From: an uncultured Alphaproteobacteria bacterium
GTDB lineage: Bacteria; Pseudomonadota; Alphaproteobacteria; HIMB59; GCA-002718135
Length of the DNA stretch: 42,653 nt
Direction: 5' to 3'
NCBI GenBank assembly: GCA_902553945.1
Contig: CACDMT010000008.1
Span: 1 to 42,653 of the forward strand
Positions 29,336 to 39,622 of this stretch are shown here, in pieces. The first letter of the stretch is position 1, and every line of letters starts with the position of its first letter. Under the pieces are notes generated by a model. That model saw only the letters and a program-made list of their open reading frames with translations, did no database searches and was not told where the DNA came from. A program made the position numbers and the translations under genes.

Positions 29336-30700
29336 ATGACTGACTCAATTAAATATTTATTAGAAGAAAGTAAAGCACCAAAATTTTGGTACAATATAAA
29401 TTCAGACTTACCAAGTCCACCACCACCACCTTTACATCCCGGCACTAAACAACCTGCAGGTCCTGATGATTTTGCACCTTTATTTCCAATGAGTTTAATA
29501 ATGCAAGAAGTATCAACTGAAAGAGAAATTGAAATTCCAGAGCCAGTTAGGGAAGTATATAAGCAATGGAGACCTTCGCCTTTATTTAGGGCACGAAGAT
29601 TAGAAAAATTTTTAGATACTCCAGCAAAAATTTATTATAAATATGAAGGAGTAAGTCCAACAGGTAGTCATAAGCCTAATACTGCTGTACCACAGGCTTT
29701 TTTTAATAAAGAAGAAGGGATCAGCAAGATTTTTACAGAAACTGGTGCAGGGCAGTGGGGAAGTTCGCTTGCTTATGCAGGTCAAATTTTTGGCATAGAT
29801 ATTGAGGTTTTTATGGTTAAAGTTAGTTTTGATCATAAACCTTATAGAAAACTTATGATGCAGTCTTTTGGAGCTAATTGCCATGCAAGCCCATCATCAC
29901 TTACTGACTTTGGTAACAAACTTCTCTCTGAAAATCCTGATAATCCTGGAAGTTTAGGAATAGCAATTTCTGAAGCTATTGAGGCAACTGTCAAAAGTGG
30001 CGGCAAGGCTAAATATTCATTAGGAAGTGTTTTAGGTCACGTTTTAATGCATCAAACAATAAATGGAAATGAAGCAATTATTCAAATGGAAATGGCTGGT
30101 GATTATCCAGATATTATTGTTGGCTGTACAGGAGGAGGAAGTAATCTTTCTGGATTGATGTTCCCTTTTTTAGGTCAGCAATTACGTGGTGGACAAAAAA
30201 TAGATATTATTGGATGTGAACCGGCATCATGCCCATCATTTACAAAAGGTAAATATGCATATGATCATGGAGATATGGCTAAAATGACTCCTTTGATTAA
30301 AATGCACACTTTAGGATCAGATTTTTTACCGCCTGCAAATCATTCGGGGGGATTAAGATATCATGGAATGTCTTATCATTTAAGTCATCTCTACGAACTT
30401 GGCTTAATGAGAGCTAAAGCATATGCTCAAAAGGATTGTTTTGAAGCTGGTTTAGCATTTGCTAAACAAGAAGGTATTATTCCTGCCCCTGAAGGTAATC
30501 ATGCTGTTAAGGGTGCAATAGATGCCGCTCTTGAGTGTAAAGAAAATGGAGAGTCTAAAACTATTCTTTTCAATCTATGTGGCCACGGTTATTTTGATAT
30601 GACAGCATATGATGATTATTTAAATGGTAGTATGGCAGATGATGTCATAGATGAAGATGGAATTAGTAAATCTATCTCTCAAATACCTGAAGTTGCTTAA
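29336..30700 (+). CDS. trpB2: TrpB2-type tryptophan synthase beta-like protein
   Basis: GSHKPNTA PLP-lysine motif, TETGAGQWGSSLAYAGQIFGI (GQWG is typical of TrpB2), GCTGGGSNLSGLMFPF, extended N-terminus. Confidence 0.9.
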   Translation: MTDSIKYLLEESKAPKFWYNINSDLPSPPPPPLHPGTKQPAGPDDFAPLFPMSLIMQEVSTEREIEIPEPVREVYKQWRPSPLFRARRLEKFLDTPAKIYYKYEGVSPTGSHKPNTAVPQAFFNKEEGISKIFTETGAGQWGSSLAYAGQIFGIDIEVFMVKVSFDHKPYRKLMMQSFGANCHASPSSLTDFGNKLLSENPDNPGSLGIAISEAIEATVKSGGKAKYSLGSVLGHVLMHQTINGNEAIIQMEMAGDYPDIIVGCTGGGSNLSGLMFPFLGQQLRGGQKIDIIGCEPASCPSFTKGKYAYDHGDMAKMTPLIKMHTLGSDFLPPANHSGGLRYHGMSYHLSHLYELGLMRAKAYAQKDCFEAGLAFAKQEGIIPAPEGNHAVKGAIDAALECKENGESKTILFNLCGHGYFDMTAYDDYLNGSMADDVIDEDGISKSISQIPEVA

Positions 30701-30747
30701 ATTTAAGTTTTATTTTTAAATATATAACTTAAAGGTATTTCCAAATT

Positions 30748-31956
30748 ATGGTTGAAATAAAACCCTTTAAAGGAACACGTCCATTCAATGAGGAAGCGAA
30801 AGCTTTAATAGCACCTTCAACCGATCATTTAAGTATAGAAAATATAGAAATATTTAGAAAAAATAATTATTGGAATTATCTAAAAATTCTTAATCCTGTT
30901 GGTCAATTAAAAGAAAGTGATACATTATTAGAGGCTAAACTTCATTTTAATGAAATGAAAGAAAATGATGTTATTAAAAAAGATATTGATGATCATTATT
31001 ATGTATATCAAATAGAATTTAAAGGCCATACTCAAACAGGATTCTTATCACTTGCAAATATAGAAGATTTTACAAATGAAAAAATAAAAGCTCATGAAAA
31101 AATTTATGAAATTAGGATGAGAGAAAGAGCTGAACAAATGCTTAATATAAAAACTCAAATAGGGCCCATTTATGTTATCTTTAAAGAAAATAACGACATA
31201 ACCAATCTTTTAAATTCAATAATAAATAAAAATCCTGACTATGATTTTGAGAGTTTTGATAAATCTGTTCACAAACTTTGGTGTGTTTCAAATAAAGAAT
31301 TTATTTTAAAATTATCATCATTTTTTTCAAAACAAATTGATAATTTTTATATAGCTGATGGTCATCACAGAATGGGAGCTATGAAATTAATCGGAGAATT
31401 AAAATATAATAAAAATATTAATCAAAATAACTTTATGATTGCAGCATTTTCAAGCAGTGAAGCAAAAATATTTGATTATAATAGAGTTGTTAAAGATTTA
31501 AATGGTCTTTCTAAAAAAAAATTTTTAGAATTAATATCCCAAAACTTTGAAATAAATGAAGAAGATAAAGCATTTAAACCTATCAAAAATAAACAGTTTG
31601 GTATGTATCATGAAAACAAATGGTATTCTCTGGAATATAAAGAATTATTAAAAATTGATAGTTTTATTGATACTCTTGATATCAACATTTTAAATAATTA
31701 TATTTTTAAAAAATATTTAAACATTAAAGATGTCAACAATGATGAGAGAATACGCTTTATTGCTGGTTGTCATGGTCTTGGAGCTCTAGAAAAAAAAGTT
31801 AATGAAAACAAAGACAGTGTGGCATTTTCTATCTTTCCTTCTAACATAAGTGATGTTATGAAAGTTGCGGATAATAAATTAACTATGCCACCAAAATCAA
31901 CATGGTTTGATCCGAAACCATTGGATGGTTTAGTAGTTTATGAATTTGAAAAATAA
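30748..31956 (+). CDS. DUF1015 family protein
   Basis: IKPFKGTRPFNEEAKALIAPSTDHLS N-terminus, IADGHHRMGAMKLIGE motif, C-terminal FPSNISDVMKVADNKLTMPPKSTWFDPKPLDGLVVYEF. Confidence 0.88.
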   Translation: MVEIKPFKGTRPFNEEAKALIAPSTDHLSIENIEIFRKNNYWNYLKILNPVGQLKESDTLLEAKLHFNEMKENDVIKKDIDDHYYVYQIEFKGHTQTGFLSLANIEDFTNEKIKAHEKIYEIRMRERAEQMLNIKTQIGPIYVIFKENNDITNLLNSIINKNPDYDFESFDKSVHKLWCVSNKEFILKLSSFFSKQIDNFYIADGHHRMGAMKLIGELKYNKNINQNNFMIAAFSSSEAKIFDYNRVVKDLNGLSKKKFLELISQNFEINEEDKAFKPIKNKQFGMYHENKWYSLEYKELLKIDSFIDTLDINILNNYIFKKYLNIKDVNNDERIRFIAGCHGLGALEKKVNENKDSVAFSIFPSNISDVMKVADNKLTMPPKSTWFDPKPLDGLVVYEFEK

Positions 31957-31958
31957 CA

Positions 31959-33122
31959 ATGAATAAACCGAATAACAAACCTACTAACCCAAATTTTTCA
32001 AGTGGCCCTACATCAAAAAGACCAGGTTGGGATATAACAGCTTTAAGTGGCGCCTTAACTGGTCGATCTCATAGATCTATAGAATGTAAAGCAAGACTTA
32101 AAGAAGCAATTGATAAATCTAAAAATATCTTAGGTTTGCCTGATGATTATTTGTTAGGAATTATGCCAGGATCTAATACGGGAGCTTTAGAAGCAGCTAT
32201 GTGGTGTTTACTTGGAAAAACTGGCGTTGATATTTTAGCTTGGGAAAATTTTGGTAAAGATTGGGTTATTGATGCAATAAGCCAATTGAAATTAGAGAAT
32301 TTAAATATCCATGAAGAAGATTATGGAAGACTACCTGATCTATCTAAAGTAAACTTTGATAATGATGTAATCTTTACTTGGAATGGTACAACCTCTGGTG
32401 TTAAAGTTCCAAACGGTGATTGGATACCTGATGATAGAAAGGGATTAACTATTTGTGATGCTACATCTGCAATTTTTGGAATGCCAATTGATTATAAAAA
32501 ATGTGATGTAATTACTTGGTCTTGGCAAAAAATATTAGGCGGTGAAGCTGCCCATGGAATGATTGCTATATCTCCAAAAGTTGTTGAAAGATTAGAAAAT
32601 TACACACCTTCATGGCCTATTCCAAAATTATTTAGAATGGCTGAAAATAATAAATTAATAAAAGGAATTTTTGAAGGTAACACTATTAATACACCGTCTA
32701 TGATTTGTGTAGAGGATATAATAGATTCTTTAAATTGGGTTAATAAAGAAGGTGGACTAAACTCTTTAATATCAAAATCACAAAATTCACTTAAAAAAAT
32801 TAGTGATTGGATTGATCAAAATAATTATTTAACTTTTCTATCTGAATATAAAGATATGAATTATATTTCTAACACAGGTATAACTTTTAAAATAACTGAA
32901 GAGTGGTTTACTAGTAAGGATGAGTCTGATCAAAGATCTATTATGGCTGAAATATGTAAATTATTATCAGAAAATAATGTAGGATTAGACTGTAATGGTT
33001 ATCCAAAAGCTCCACCTTCATTTAGAATATGGGCAGGAGGTACAGTTGAAACATCTAATGTCGAACTTGTGCTTCCCTGGATAGATTGGGCATATAACGA
33101 AATAAAATCTAAACATGCCTAA
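31959..33122 (+). CDS. serC: Phosphoserine aminotransferase (alphaproteobacterial type)
   Basis: NPNFSSGPTSKRPGWDITALSGALTGRSHRS; VITWSWQKILGGEAAHGMIAISP (PLP Lys); APPSFRIWAGGTVETSNVELVLPWIDWA. Confidence 0.93.
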   Translation: MNKPNNKPTNPNFSSGPTSKRPGWDITALSGALTGRSHRSIECKARLKEAIDKSKNILGLPDDYLLGIMPGSNTGALEAAMWCLLGKTGVDILAWENFGKDWVIDAISQLKLENLNIHEEDYGRLPDLSKVNFDNDVIFTWNGTTSGVKVPNGDWIPDDRKGLTICDATSAIFGMPIDYKKCDVITWSWQKILGGEAAHGMIAISPKVVERLENYTPSWPIPKLFRMAENNKLIKGIFEGNTINTPSMICVEDIIDSLNWVNKEGGLNSLISKSQNSLKKISDWIDQNNYLTFLSEYKDMNYISNTGITFKITEEWFTSKDESDQRSIMAEICKLLSENNVGLDCNGYPKAPPSFRIWAGGTVETSNVELVLPWIDWAYNEIKSKHA

Positions 33123-34053
33123 AATATTAATATCTGATGCAATGGATAATATTGCATCAGAAATTCTCTCAAATAATGATCTTGAGGTTGATATAAAAAC
33201 AAATTTAAAACCAGATGAATTAAAAAAAATAATTTCAAATTATGATGGTTTAATTGTTAGGTCTGCAACAAAAGTTACAAAAGATATAATTGATTCAACA
33301 ACTAATTTAAAAATTATTGGAAGAGCAGGGGCAGGAGTTGATAATATCGATATAGAAGCTGCAAAAAATAAAAATATTATTGTAATGAATACTCCTGGTG
33401 GAAATACAAATGCTACTGCCGAACATACGATAGGTCTAATATTTGCTGTACTTAGAAAAATACCTTCAGCTAATGATACAACTCATAGAGGCTTGTGGGA
33501 AAAAAAGAAAATGAAAGGAAGTGAGTTAAAGGGTAAAAGAATTGGTATTTTTGGCTTTGGTAATGTTGGAAAAAGAGTAGCCGAAATTTCTAATGCATTA
33601 GGTATGAAAGTTTCTATTTATTCATCTTATTTTAATTCTGTAAAAGGTGATTTTAAAAACTATGACTCAAGTGACTTAAGGGATATTTTATCAAATTCAG
33701 ATATTATTTCTTTCCATTGTAAGCCAAATAAAGATGGTAGTTCAATTATTACTAAAGATGAATTTAATATGATGAAAAAGAATTGTATATTAATTAATAC
33801 AGCAAGAGGTGGTTTAATTAATGAAGCTGATCTAATTCAAGCACTTAAAAATAATTTAATTAAAGGAGCTGCTTTAGATGTTTTTAAAAATGAACCTCTT
33901 GAAGAAAGTGAATTATTCAATTTAGAAAATATAATTTTAACACCACATATAGCTGCTTCAACCGATGAAGCTCAAATAGTTGTCGCTGAAATGGTCGCCA
34001 ATCAGTTCTGTGAATATTTTAAAAATAATAACATCGTCAATTCAATTACTTAA
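33115..34053 (+). CDS. serA: D-3-phosphoglycerate dehydrogenase-like, short form without ACT/ASB domains
   Basis: IIGRAGAGVDNIDIEAA, GIFGFGNVGKRVAEI, INTARGGLINEADL, LTPHIAASTDEAQ; 312 aa. Confidence 0.88.
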   Translation: MPKILISDAMDNIASEILSNNDLEVDIKTNLKPDELKKIISNYDGLIVRSATKVTKDIIDSTTNLKIIGRAGAGVDNIDIEAAKNKNIIVMNTPGGNTNATAEHTIGLIFAVLRKIPSANDTTHRGLWEKKKMKGSELKGKRIGIFGFGNVGKRVAEISNALGMKVSIYSSYFNSVKGDFKNYDSSDLRDILSNSDIISFHCKPNKDGSSIITKDEFNMMKKNCILINTARGGLINEADLIQALKNNLIKGAALDVFKNEPLEESELFNLENIILTPHIAASTDEAQIVVAEMVANQFCEYFKNNNIVNSIT

Positions 34054-35905
34054 TAAAAATTTCAGTTAGATTTTCTAAATATCCAGAGGGATTGGATAAT
34101 ATATTTCCATCAAGAATATTAGCTTGATCTAATATAAGATTTGACATTTTTTTATGATCAATTTTAGTTAAATTATTTGACAAGTTAATTATCATAGGAT
34201 GATTTGGATTAATTTCCAAAATTTTTTTAGAATCAGGAGTTTTCTGATTATGCATTTTCATTAATTTTTCCATATTAATGTCCATGCCTGTTTCTTCTGC
34301 AACAAGTAGTATTGGGCTTTTTGTTAATCTCTCAGAAATTATAACATTTGATATACTTTCTTTAAGTTCAGTTTTAAGAATATTAATTAAATCATTGATT
34401 TTATTATCTATTAATTTATCTTTGTCTTTTTTATCTTTTGTATTTTTTCCAACTTTTGAAACATCTACTTTTCCTTTAGTAATTGATTTAAATTCAAGAT
34501 CTTTAAATTTATTTACATTTTGAATCCAAAATTCGTCAACTGCATCTATCATAAATAGAACAGGGATTTTTTTATCTGCAAAAACTTCCAACTGAGGTGA
34601 GTTTTTAATGTGATCTTTGTCGGTGTTGGCAAAATAGTAAATTTCTTTTTGATCTTTTGCCATTATTTTAATGTATTCTTCTAAGGAAATCTTATTTTTA
34701 TTTATTGAATTTTCAAATCTAAGGAGAGGTAGTATTTTTTCATGATGATCATTATGTTCGTATAGACCTTCTTTTAATACTGTACCAAAGTTATTCCAAA
34801 AAGTTTCAAATTTAGGCTTCTCTTTATTTGCTAAATTTTCAATTTCACTTAATATCTTATTTGTTAGGCCTTTTCTAATCTTAGTAATTATAGGATTGTT
34901 TTGTAACATTTCTCTACTAATATTTAGAGAGATATCTTGCGAGTCTACTACTCCAGGTATAAATCTTAACCAGTTAGGAATGATATCTTCACATTCATCT
35001 GTAATAAAAACTTTTTGTACATATAATTTAATTTTATTTTTTCTGTCTGCATTAAATAAGTCCATTGGCTGATTTGTAGGAAAATAAACTAAAGCTTTAT
35101 AGCTTATTACACCTTCTGCATTGTAATGAATTGTTTTAAGAGGTTCATCAAAGTTGAATGAAATATTATTATAGAATTGTTTATACTCTTCTTCTTTAAT
35201 ATCTTTTTTATCTTTTAGCCATAATGGACTACCCTCATTAACTTTTTCTTCTTTCTCTTTATCATCAAGATCTTTTAGGAAAATTGGAAAAGGTATATAA
35301 TTTGAGTATTTGGTAATTATTGATCTTAATCTAAATGAGTCTAAAAACTCATCAGCATCTTTTTTAATATTGAGAGTAATGCATGTACCTCTTTTTTCTT
35401 TTTTTGCTTTTTCTATTGAATAATTTTCTTTGCCATTTGAAGTCCAAAGGTTGATTTCGTCATTTTCTGCATCCCTTGATAAAACATCAACCTTATCTGA
35501 AACCATATAAGAAGAATAAAAACCAACACCAAATTGGCCAATAGCAGAAATATCACCCTCTTTTTTATTTTTCATTGCTTCTATGAATTTGCTAGTTCCA
35601 GATCTTGCAATAGTACCAAGATTATCGATTAAATCTTGTCTATTCATACCTATTCCGTTGTCTTCAATTTCAATGATTTTTTTCTTTTTGGAGACTCGAA
35701 TATTAATTTTTAAATCTTTTTCATCTTTTAAAAGATTTTTTTTTGAAAGTGATTGGTATCTTAATTTTTCACAAGCATCAGCAGCATTTGAGATTAATTC
35801 ACGTAAAAATATCTCTCTTTCACTGTAAAGAGAATTAGCAACTAGGTCTAAAAGTTTACTAACTTCTGCCTGAAACGATAAATTTTCTTTTGAATTTTCT
35901 GCCAT
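34046..35905 (-). CDS. htpG: Chaperone HtpG (Hsp90)
   Basis: LSFQAEVSKLLDLVANSLYSEREIFLRELISNAADACEKLRY, GQFGVGFYSSYMVSDKV, SRDAENDEINLWTS. Confidence 0.96.
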   Translation of the reverse strand: MAENSKENLSFQAEVSKLLDLVANSLYSEREIFLRELISNAADACEKLRYQSLSKKNLLKDEKDLKINIRVSKKKKIIEIEDNGIGMNRQDLIDNLGTIARSGTSKFIEAMKNKKEGDISAIGQFGVGFYSSYMVSDKVDVLSRDAENDEINLWTSNGKENYSIEKAKKEKRGTCITLNIKKDADEFLDSFRLRSIITKYSNYIPFPIFLKDLDDKEKEEKVNEGSPLWLKDKKDIKEEEYKQFYNNISFNFDEPLKTIHYNAEGVISYKALVYFPTNQPMDLFNADRKNKIKLYVQKVFITDECEDIIPNWLRFIPGVVDSQDISLNISREMLQNNPIITKIRKGLTNKILSEIENLANKEKPKFETFWNNFGTVLKEGLYEHNDHHEKILPLLRFENSINKNKISLEEYIKIMAKDQKEIYYFANTDKDHIKNSPQLEVFADKKIPVLFMIDAVDEFWIQNVNKFKDLEFKSITKGKVDVSKVGKNTKDKKDKDKLIDNKINDLINILKTELKESISNVIISERLTKSPILLVAEETGMDINMEKLMKMHNQKTPDSKKILEINPNHPMIINLSNNLTKIDHKKMSNLILDQANILDGNILSNPSGYLENLTEIFIK

Positions 35906-35989
35906 TTTTTAAGATTTAAGCATTCATATTCATAATTCAATAGTAAGCAATAATTTTTTGCCACATTTAAGACTATATAATCAAAAATT

Positions 35990-36622
35990 ATGATATTTAT
36001 GTCTTTCATGAGGTTAGATAATCTTCTTAAGATAATATGTATTTCAATTATTTTTCTTTATGCCTGCACTTCTAATCAACTAACTAATACGGCTGATAGT
36101 TGCATTATATTTGATCAAAAGAAAAATTGGTATAAGGCAACTAAAAAATCATATGACAAATGGGAAACGCCAATTGCTTTTCAATTAGCTATTATTAAAC
36201 AAGAGTCATCATTTGCACAATTTGCAAAACCAAAAAGAAAAAAATTGTTAGGTTTTATTCCGAGTTCAAGACCATCAACTGCTTTTGGTTATGCTCAAAT
36301 TACTAATCCAACTTGGGACTGGTATAAAAATAAAACAGGAAATCAAAATGCTTCAAGGGCTAATTTTAATGATGTAACTGATTTTATTGGTTGGTATACA
36401 ACTCAAACAGAAAATATGGTTGGTATATCAAAAAAAGATTATTACAATCAATATTTAGCATATCACGAAGGTCAAAATGGTTGGTCGAAAGAAACATTTA
36501 AAAGTAAAGAATGGTTGATTGAAGTAGCTAAAACTGTAGAAAGAAATACAAATATGTATAATAAACAATTAAAAAGTTGTGAAGATAAACTAAATAGAAA
36601 AGGATTATTTGGGATATTTTAA
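35990..36622 (+). CDS. Putative lipoprotein with lytic transglycosylase (SLT)-like domain
   Basis: Lipobox-like LYACTSNQ; AFQLAIIKQESSFAQFAKP, STAFGYAQITNPTWDWY, YLAYHEGQNGW. Confidence 0.82.
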   Translation: MIFMSFMRLDNLLKIICISIIFLYACTSNQLTNTADSCIIFDQKKNWYKATKKSYDKWETPIAFQLAIIKQESSFAQFAKPKRKKLLGFIPSSRPSTAFGYAQITNPTWDWYKNKTGNQNASRANFNDVTDFIGWYTTQTENMVGISKKDYYNQYLAYHEGQNGWSKETFKSKEWLIEVAKTVERNTNMYNKQLKSCEDKLNRKGLFGIF

Positions 36623-37800
36623 TGCCAGTTCTCAATAGTATTAATCAAATGTTAAACGAAATGACAGAATGGCGTCATGACTTACATAAAATACCTGAAA
36701 TAGGATTAGAGGAGTATGAAACATCTAAATATATTAAAAATAAGTTAAAAGAATTTAATGTAAATTTTAAGGATCGATATTCAAATACCGGTATAGTTGC
36801 ATGGGTTGATGGTAATAAAAAAACTAATGAAAAGACAATAGGGCTACGAGCTGACTTCGATGCCTTGCCAATGCCCGAAAAAAATGAATTTGATCATAAA
36901 TCTACAAATAAAGGTATGATGCATGCTTGTGGTCATGATGGGCATACTACCATGCTACTTGGAGCAGCAAAATATTTAAATGAAAATAATGATTTTAACG
37001 GCAGAGTCTATTTTATTTTCCAACCTGGTGAAGAAGGATTTGCTGGAGGAAAAAAAATGATTGATGATGGTATGTTTGAAGATTTTAAAATTGATGAAGT
37101 ATATGCTCTTCACAATTGGCCTGAACTTCCATTTGGAACTTTTGGAGTAAATAGTGGGCCTATGATGGCGGCAGTGGATGAATTTGATATAATTGTTAAG
37201 GGTAAAGGAGGTCATGCCGCATCACCTCATCTAGCAATTGATCCTGTTGTAATATCTGCACAAGTTATATCTGCAGTCCAAACTATAATCAGTCGATCAA
37301 CTGATCCTGTAGATAAAGCTTTAATTAGTATTACTAAAATTAATGCCGGCACAGCATATAATGTTATTGATGATCAGGTAAAAATGGGTGGTACAATTAG
37401 AACTTTTAAAAAGGAAACTCGATCTTATATTGAAAAAAGACTAAGAGAATTATGTAATGGAATTGCAGAAGCTCATGGTGCTGAAATTAAAATCCAATTT
37501 GATTTAGTAAATAAATACCCACCAACAATAAATTCAAAAAAAGAAAGTATATTTGCAGCAAATGTTGCCAAAGAGTTGGTTGGAGATGAGAAGGTAATAA
37601 CGGATATTGATCCATCTATGGGAGGAGAGGATTTTTCTTATTTATTAGAAGAAAAACCAGGGACTTATTTATATCTAGGACAAGGTGATGATAATCATAA
37701 GGCTCATCTTCATACAACTAAATATGATTTTAATGATAATCTTCTACCAGTAGGTGTAAATTTTTGGGTTGAATTAGTAAAAAAGTATTTTTCTAAATAA
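36622..37800 (+). CDS. M20 family amidohydrolase (hippurate hydrolase/amidohydrolase-like)
   Basis: MTEWRHDLHKIPEIGLEEYETS, GLRADFDALPMPE, MHACGHDGHTTMLLGAAKYL, GGEDFSYLLEEKPGTYLYLG. Confidence 0.93.
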   Translation: MPVLNSINQMLNEMTEWRHDLHKIPEIGLEEYETSKYIKNKLKEFNVNFKDRYSNTGIVAWVDGNKKTNEKTIGLRADFDALPMPEKNEFDHKSTNKGMMHACGHDGHTTMLLGAAKYLNENNDFNGRVYFIFQPGEEGFAGGKKMIDDGMFEDFKIDEVYALHNWPELPFGTFGVNSGPMMAAVDEFDIIVKGKGGHAASPHLAIDPVVISAQVISAVQTIISRSTDPVDKALISITKINAGTAYNVIDDQVKMGGTIRTFKKETRSYIEKRLRELCNGIAEAHGAEIKIQFDLVNKYPPTINSKKESIFAANVAKELVGDEKVITDIDPSMGGEDFSYLLEEKPGTYLYLGQGDDNHKAHLHTTKYDFNDNLLPVGVNFWVELVKKYFSK

Positions 37801-37805
37801 TTTTT

Positions 37806-38567
37806 ATGATTAATTTTAGTGCAATTTTTTCAATAATTGCATTTAGACTAAAGGAGTTTTTTTCTGAGTATCAGTATTCATTACTTGCTCCAATTACCAC
37901 TAATATACTTTTTATATTAGTTTTTATAACTATAGAAAGTTATCATTCTTTATCTATAGAATCAGAATCCTTTGTATATTTTATTGCCCCAGGATTAATC
38001 ATAATGATTGTAGCTCAAGAAAGTTATGATATTCCATCAGTAACTTTAGTTAACATGAAACAAATTGGTTCTTTAAATGATTGGTTGCTTGCACCCATTT
38101 CTAGAATTGAAATTTTAATTTCATTATTAATTAGTTCAATTATTATTGGATTCATTATTGCAATTTCTAATTTATTTATTTTTTCATTTTTTATAGATAT
38201 GCAAATCTACAATTATTTATTTTTTTGTTATTATTTAATAATTGTAATAATTTTTTTTTCATGCCTGGGATGTCTTGTTGGTATTTTATTTAATACTTGG
38301 GATACTCAAAGTACTTTTTCGAATTTTTTTGTAATACCATTAAATTTTCTATCTGGTACTTTTTTTTCAATAGGATATTTGCCTGAAAATTTAAAATTCA
38401 TACTGTATTACAATCCTTATTATTATGTAGTAAGTTTTTTTAGAAATTGTTTTAACAATGATTATACATTTCAATTACAACAAAATATCTATATTTTATT
38501 TTTTATAATTTTATCTTTTACAATTACAGCTTATGTCTATTTTAGAGGATATAATATCATAAAATGA
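37806..38567 (+). CDS. ABC-2 type transporter permease
   Basis: About 6 TM helices; SLNDWLLAPISRIEILI and FVIPLNFLSGTFFSIGYLPENLKFILYYNPYYYVVSFFRNCF are typical of NodJ/ABC-2 permeases. Confidence 0.85.
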   Translation: MINFSAIFSIIAFRLKEFFSEYQYSLLAPITTNILFILVFITIESYHSLSIESESFVYFIAPGLIIMIVAQESYDIPSVTLVNMKQIGSLNDWLLAPISRIEILISLLISSIIIGFIIAISNLFIFSFFIDMQIYNYLFFCYYLIIVIIFFSCLGCLVGILFNTWDTQSTFSNFFVIPLNFLSGTFFSIGYLPENLKFILYYNPYYYVVSFFRNCFNNDYTFQLQQNIYILFFIILSFTITAYVYFRGYNIIK

Positions 38568-39169
38568 TTGATTATATTCTTATTATTTTAAATTATACAC
38601 AATTATTAATTGAGGAAAATTATTTATCTGCCTTAATAATATATTTTTTATTTTGCATATCTTTCTTCTTTCTTTCATTACCAGGGGGGTTAATTGTAAC
38701 TTTATCATCTGGTTTTTTCTTTGGTTTTTATATTGGTTTTTTTATAAATATTATATCTATAACTATTGGTAGTTTATTTTTTACAATTTTATCAAAATAT
38801 TTTTTTATAAATTATTTTAATAAATATCTCTCAAAATATACTGATAAATTAAATAAAATTATTAAGAAATCTTCTTATGAATATTTAATATTAATAAGAC
38901 TTATATTTGGCATACCTCTAATTGTTCAAAACTTATTTATATCAACTTTAGAAATTTCAAAACTCAAATTCATAATTTCATCAATAATAGGTTTCACTCC
39001 TTATTTTTTAATATTTTCCTATGCTGGGGACAGAATATCTAATTTACTAGAAATAAAATCTTTTTCTATTAAAAATTTTTTTTCTATTGAAATTATAATT
39101 GTATTAATAATTTTTTTTGTAATTATAATATTTAGAATATTTGCTAATATTAATTCAAAGAAAAATTAA
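38564..39169 (+). CDS. VTT-domain (TVP38/DedA-like) membrane protein
   Basis: LSLPGGLIVTLSSGFFFGFYIGFFINIISITIGS, YEYLILIRLIFGIPLIVQNLFISTLEISKLKFIISSIIGFTPYFLIFSYAG. Confidence 0.82.
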   Translation: MIDYILIILNYTQLLIEENYLSALIIYFLFCISFFFLSLPGGLIVTLSSGFFFGFYIGFFINIISITIGSLFFTILSKYFFINYFNKYLSKYTDKLNKIIKKSSYEYLILIRLIFGIPLIVQNLFISTLEISKLKFIISSIIGFTPYFLIFSYAGDRISNLLEIKSFSIKNFFSIEIIIVLIIFFVIIIFRIFANINSKKN

Positions 39170-39549
39170 TAAAATAATTTTTTATATTTTATTGTAATAA
39201 TAACTAAATAAACTGTTACAATTGTTGCACTGTATATAGTTATATCAATCAACAAAAGCTTCTTCGCAGAAAATTCGTTAAAGAATCTAGAATAAATCAA
39301 AGCAGTAGTTTGTATAATCGAAGTAATCGTTATTATTATTAGCAATTTTAATGATTTTTGTGGACTAATATAAATGTATAGTAGTCCAATAAATAATAAA
39401 CCAGTTATGGATGCCCCTATATTTCTTAACCAGGCAACATTTATTTCCTCTGCATTTGTTATATTTACAAAATTAAATGGAAATACAAGAAAATACACTC
39501 CGTATATTAATGAAAAAATTGATAATACTAATAAACTTAATCTAATCAT
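39166..39549 (-). CDS. Four-TM hypothetical membrane protein (DUF4345-like?)
   Basis: 127 aa, four hydrophobic helices, LSLIYGVYFLVFPFNF...WLRNIGASITGLLFIGL. Family name tentative. Confidence 0.6.
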   Translation of the reverse strand: MIRLSLLVLSIFSLIYGVYFLVFPFNFVNITNAEEINVAWLRNIGASITGLLFIGLLYIYISPQKSLKLLIIITITSIIQTTALIYSRFFNEFSAKKLLLIDITIYSATIVTVYLVIITIKYKKLFY

Positions 39550-39622
39550 ATTAATTAAGAATAAATACTTATTTATAAATATTTAAGATTGCAAATTTTA
39601 TTATCTAAATATACAAAAAGAT

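Noticed and set aside
29612-29884. 90-aa minus-strand ORF
   Set aside because: Antisense to the TrpB2 catalytic region; no domain features.
34278-35828. Two plus-strand ORFs (34278..34523, 35583..35828)
   Set aside because: Antisense to htpG; the sense protein is a clear, intact Hsp90.
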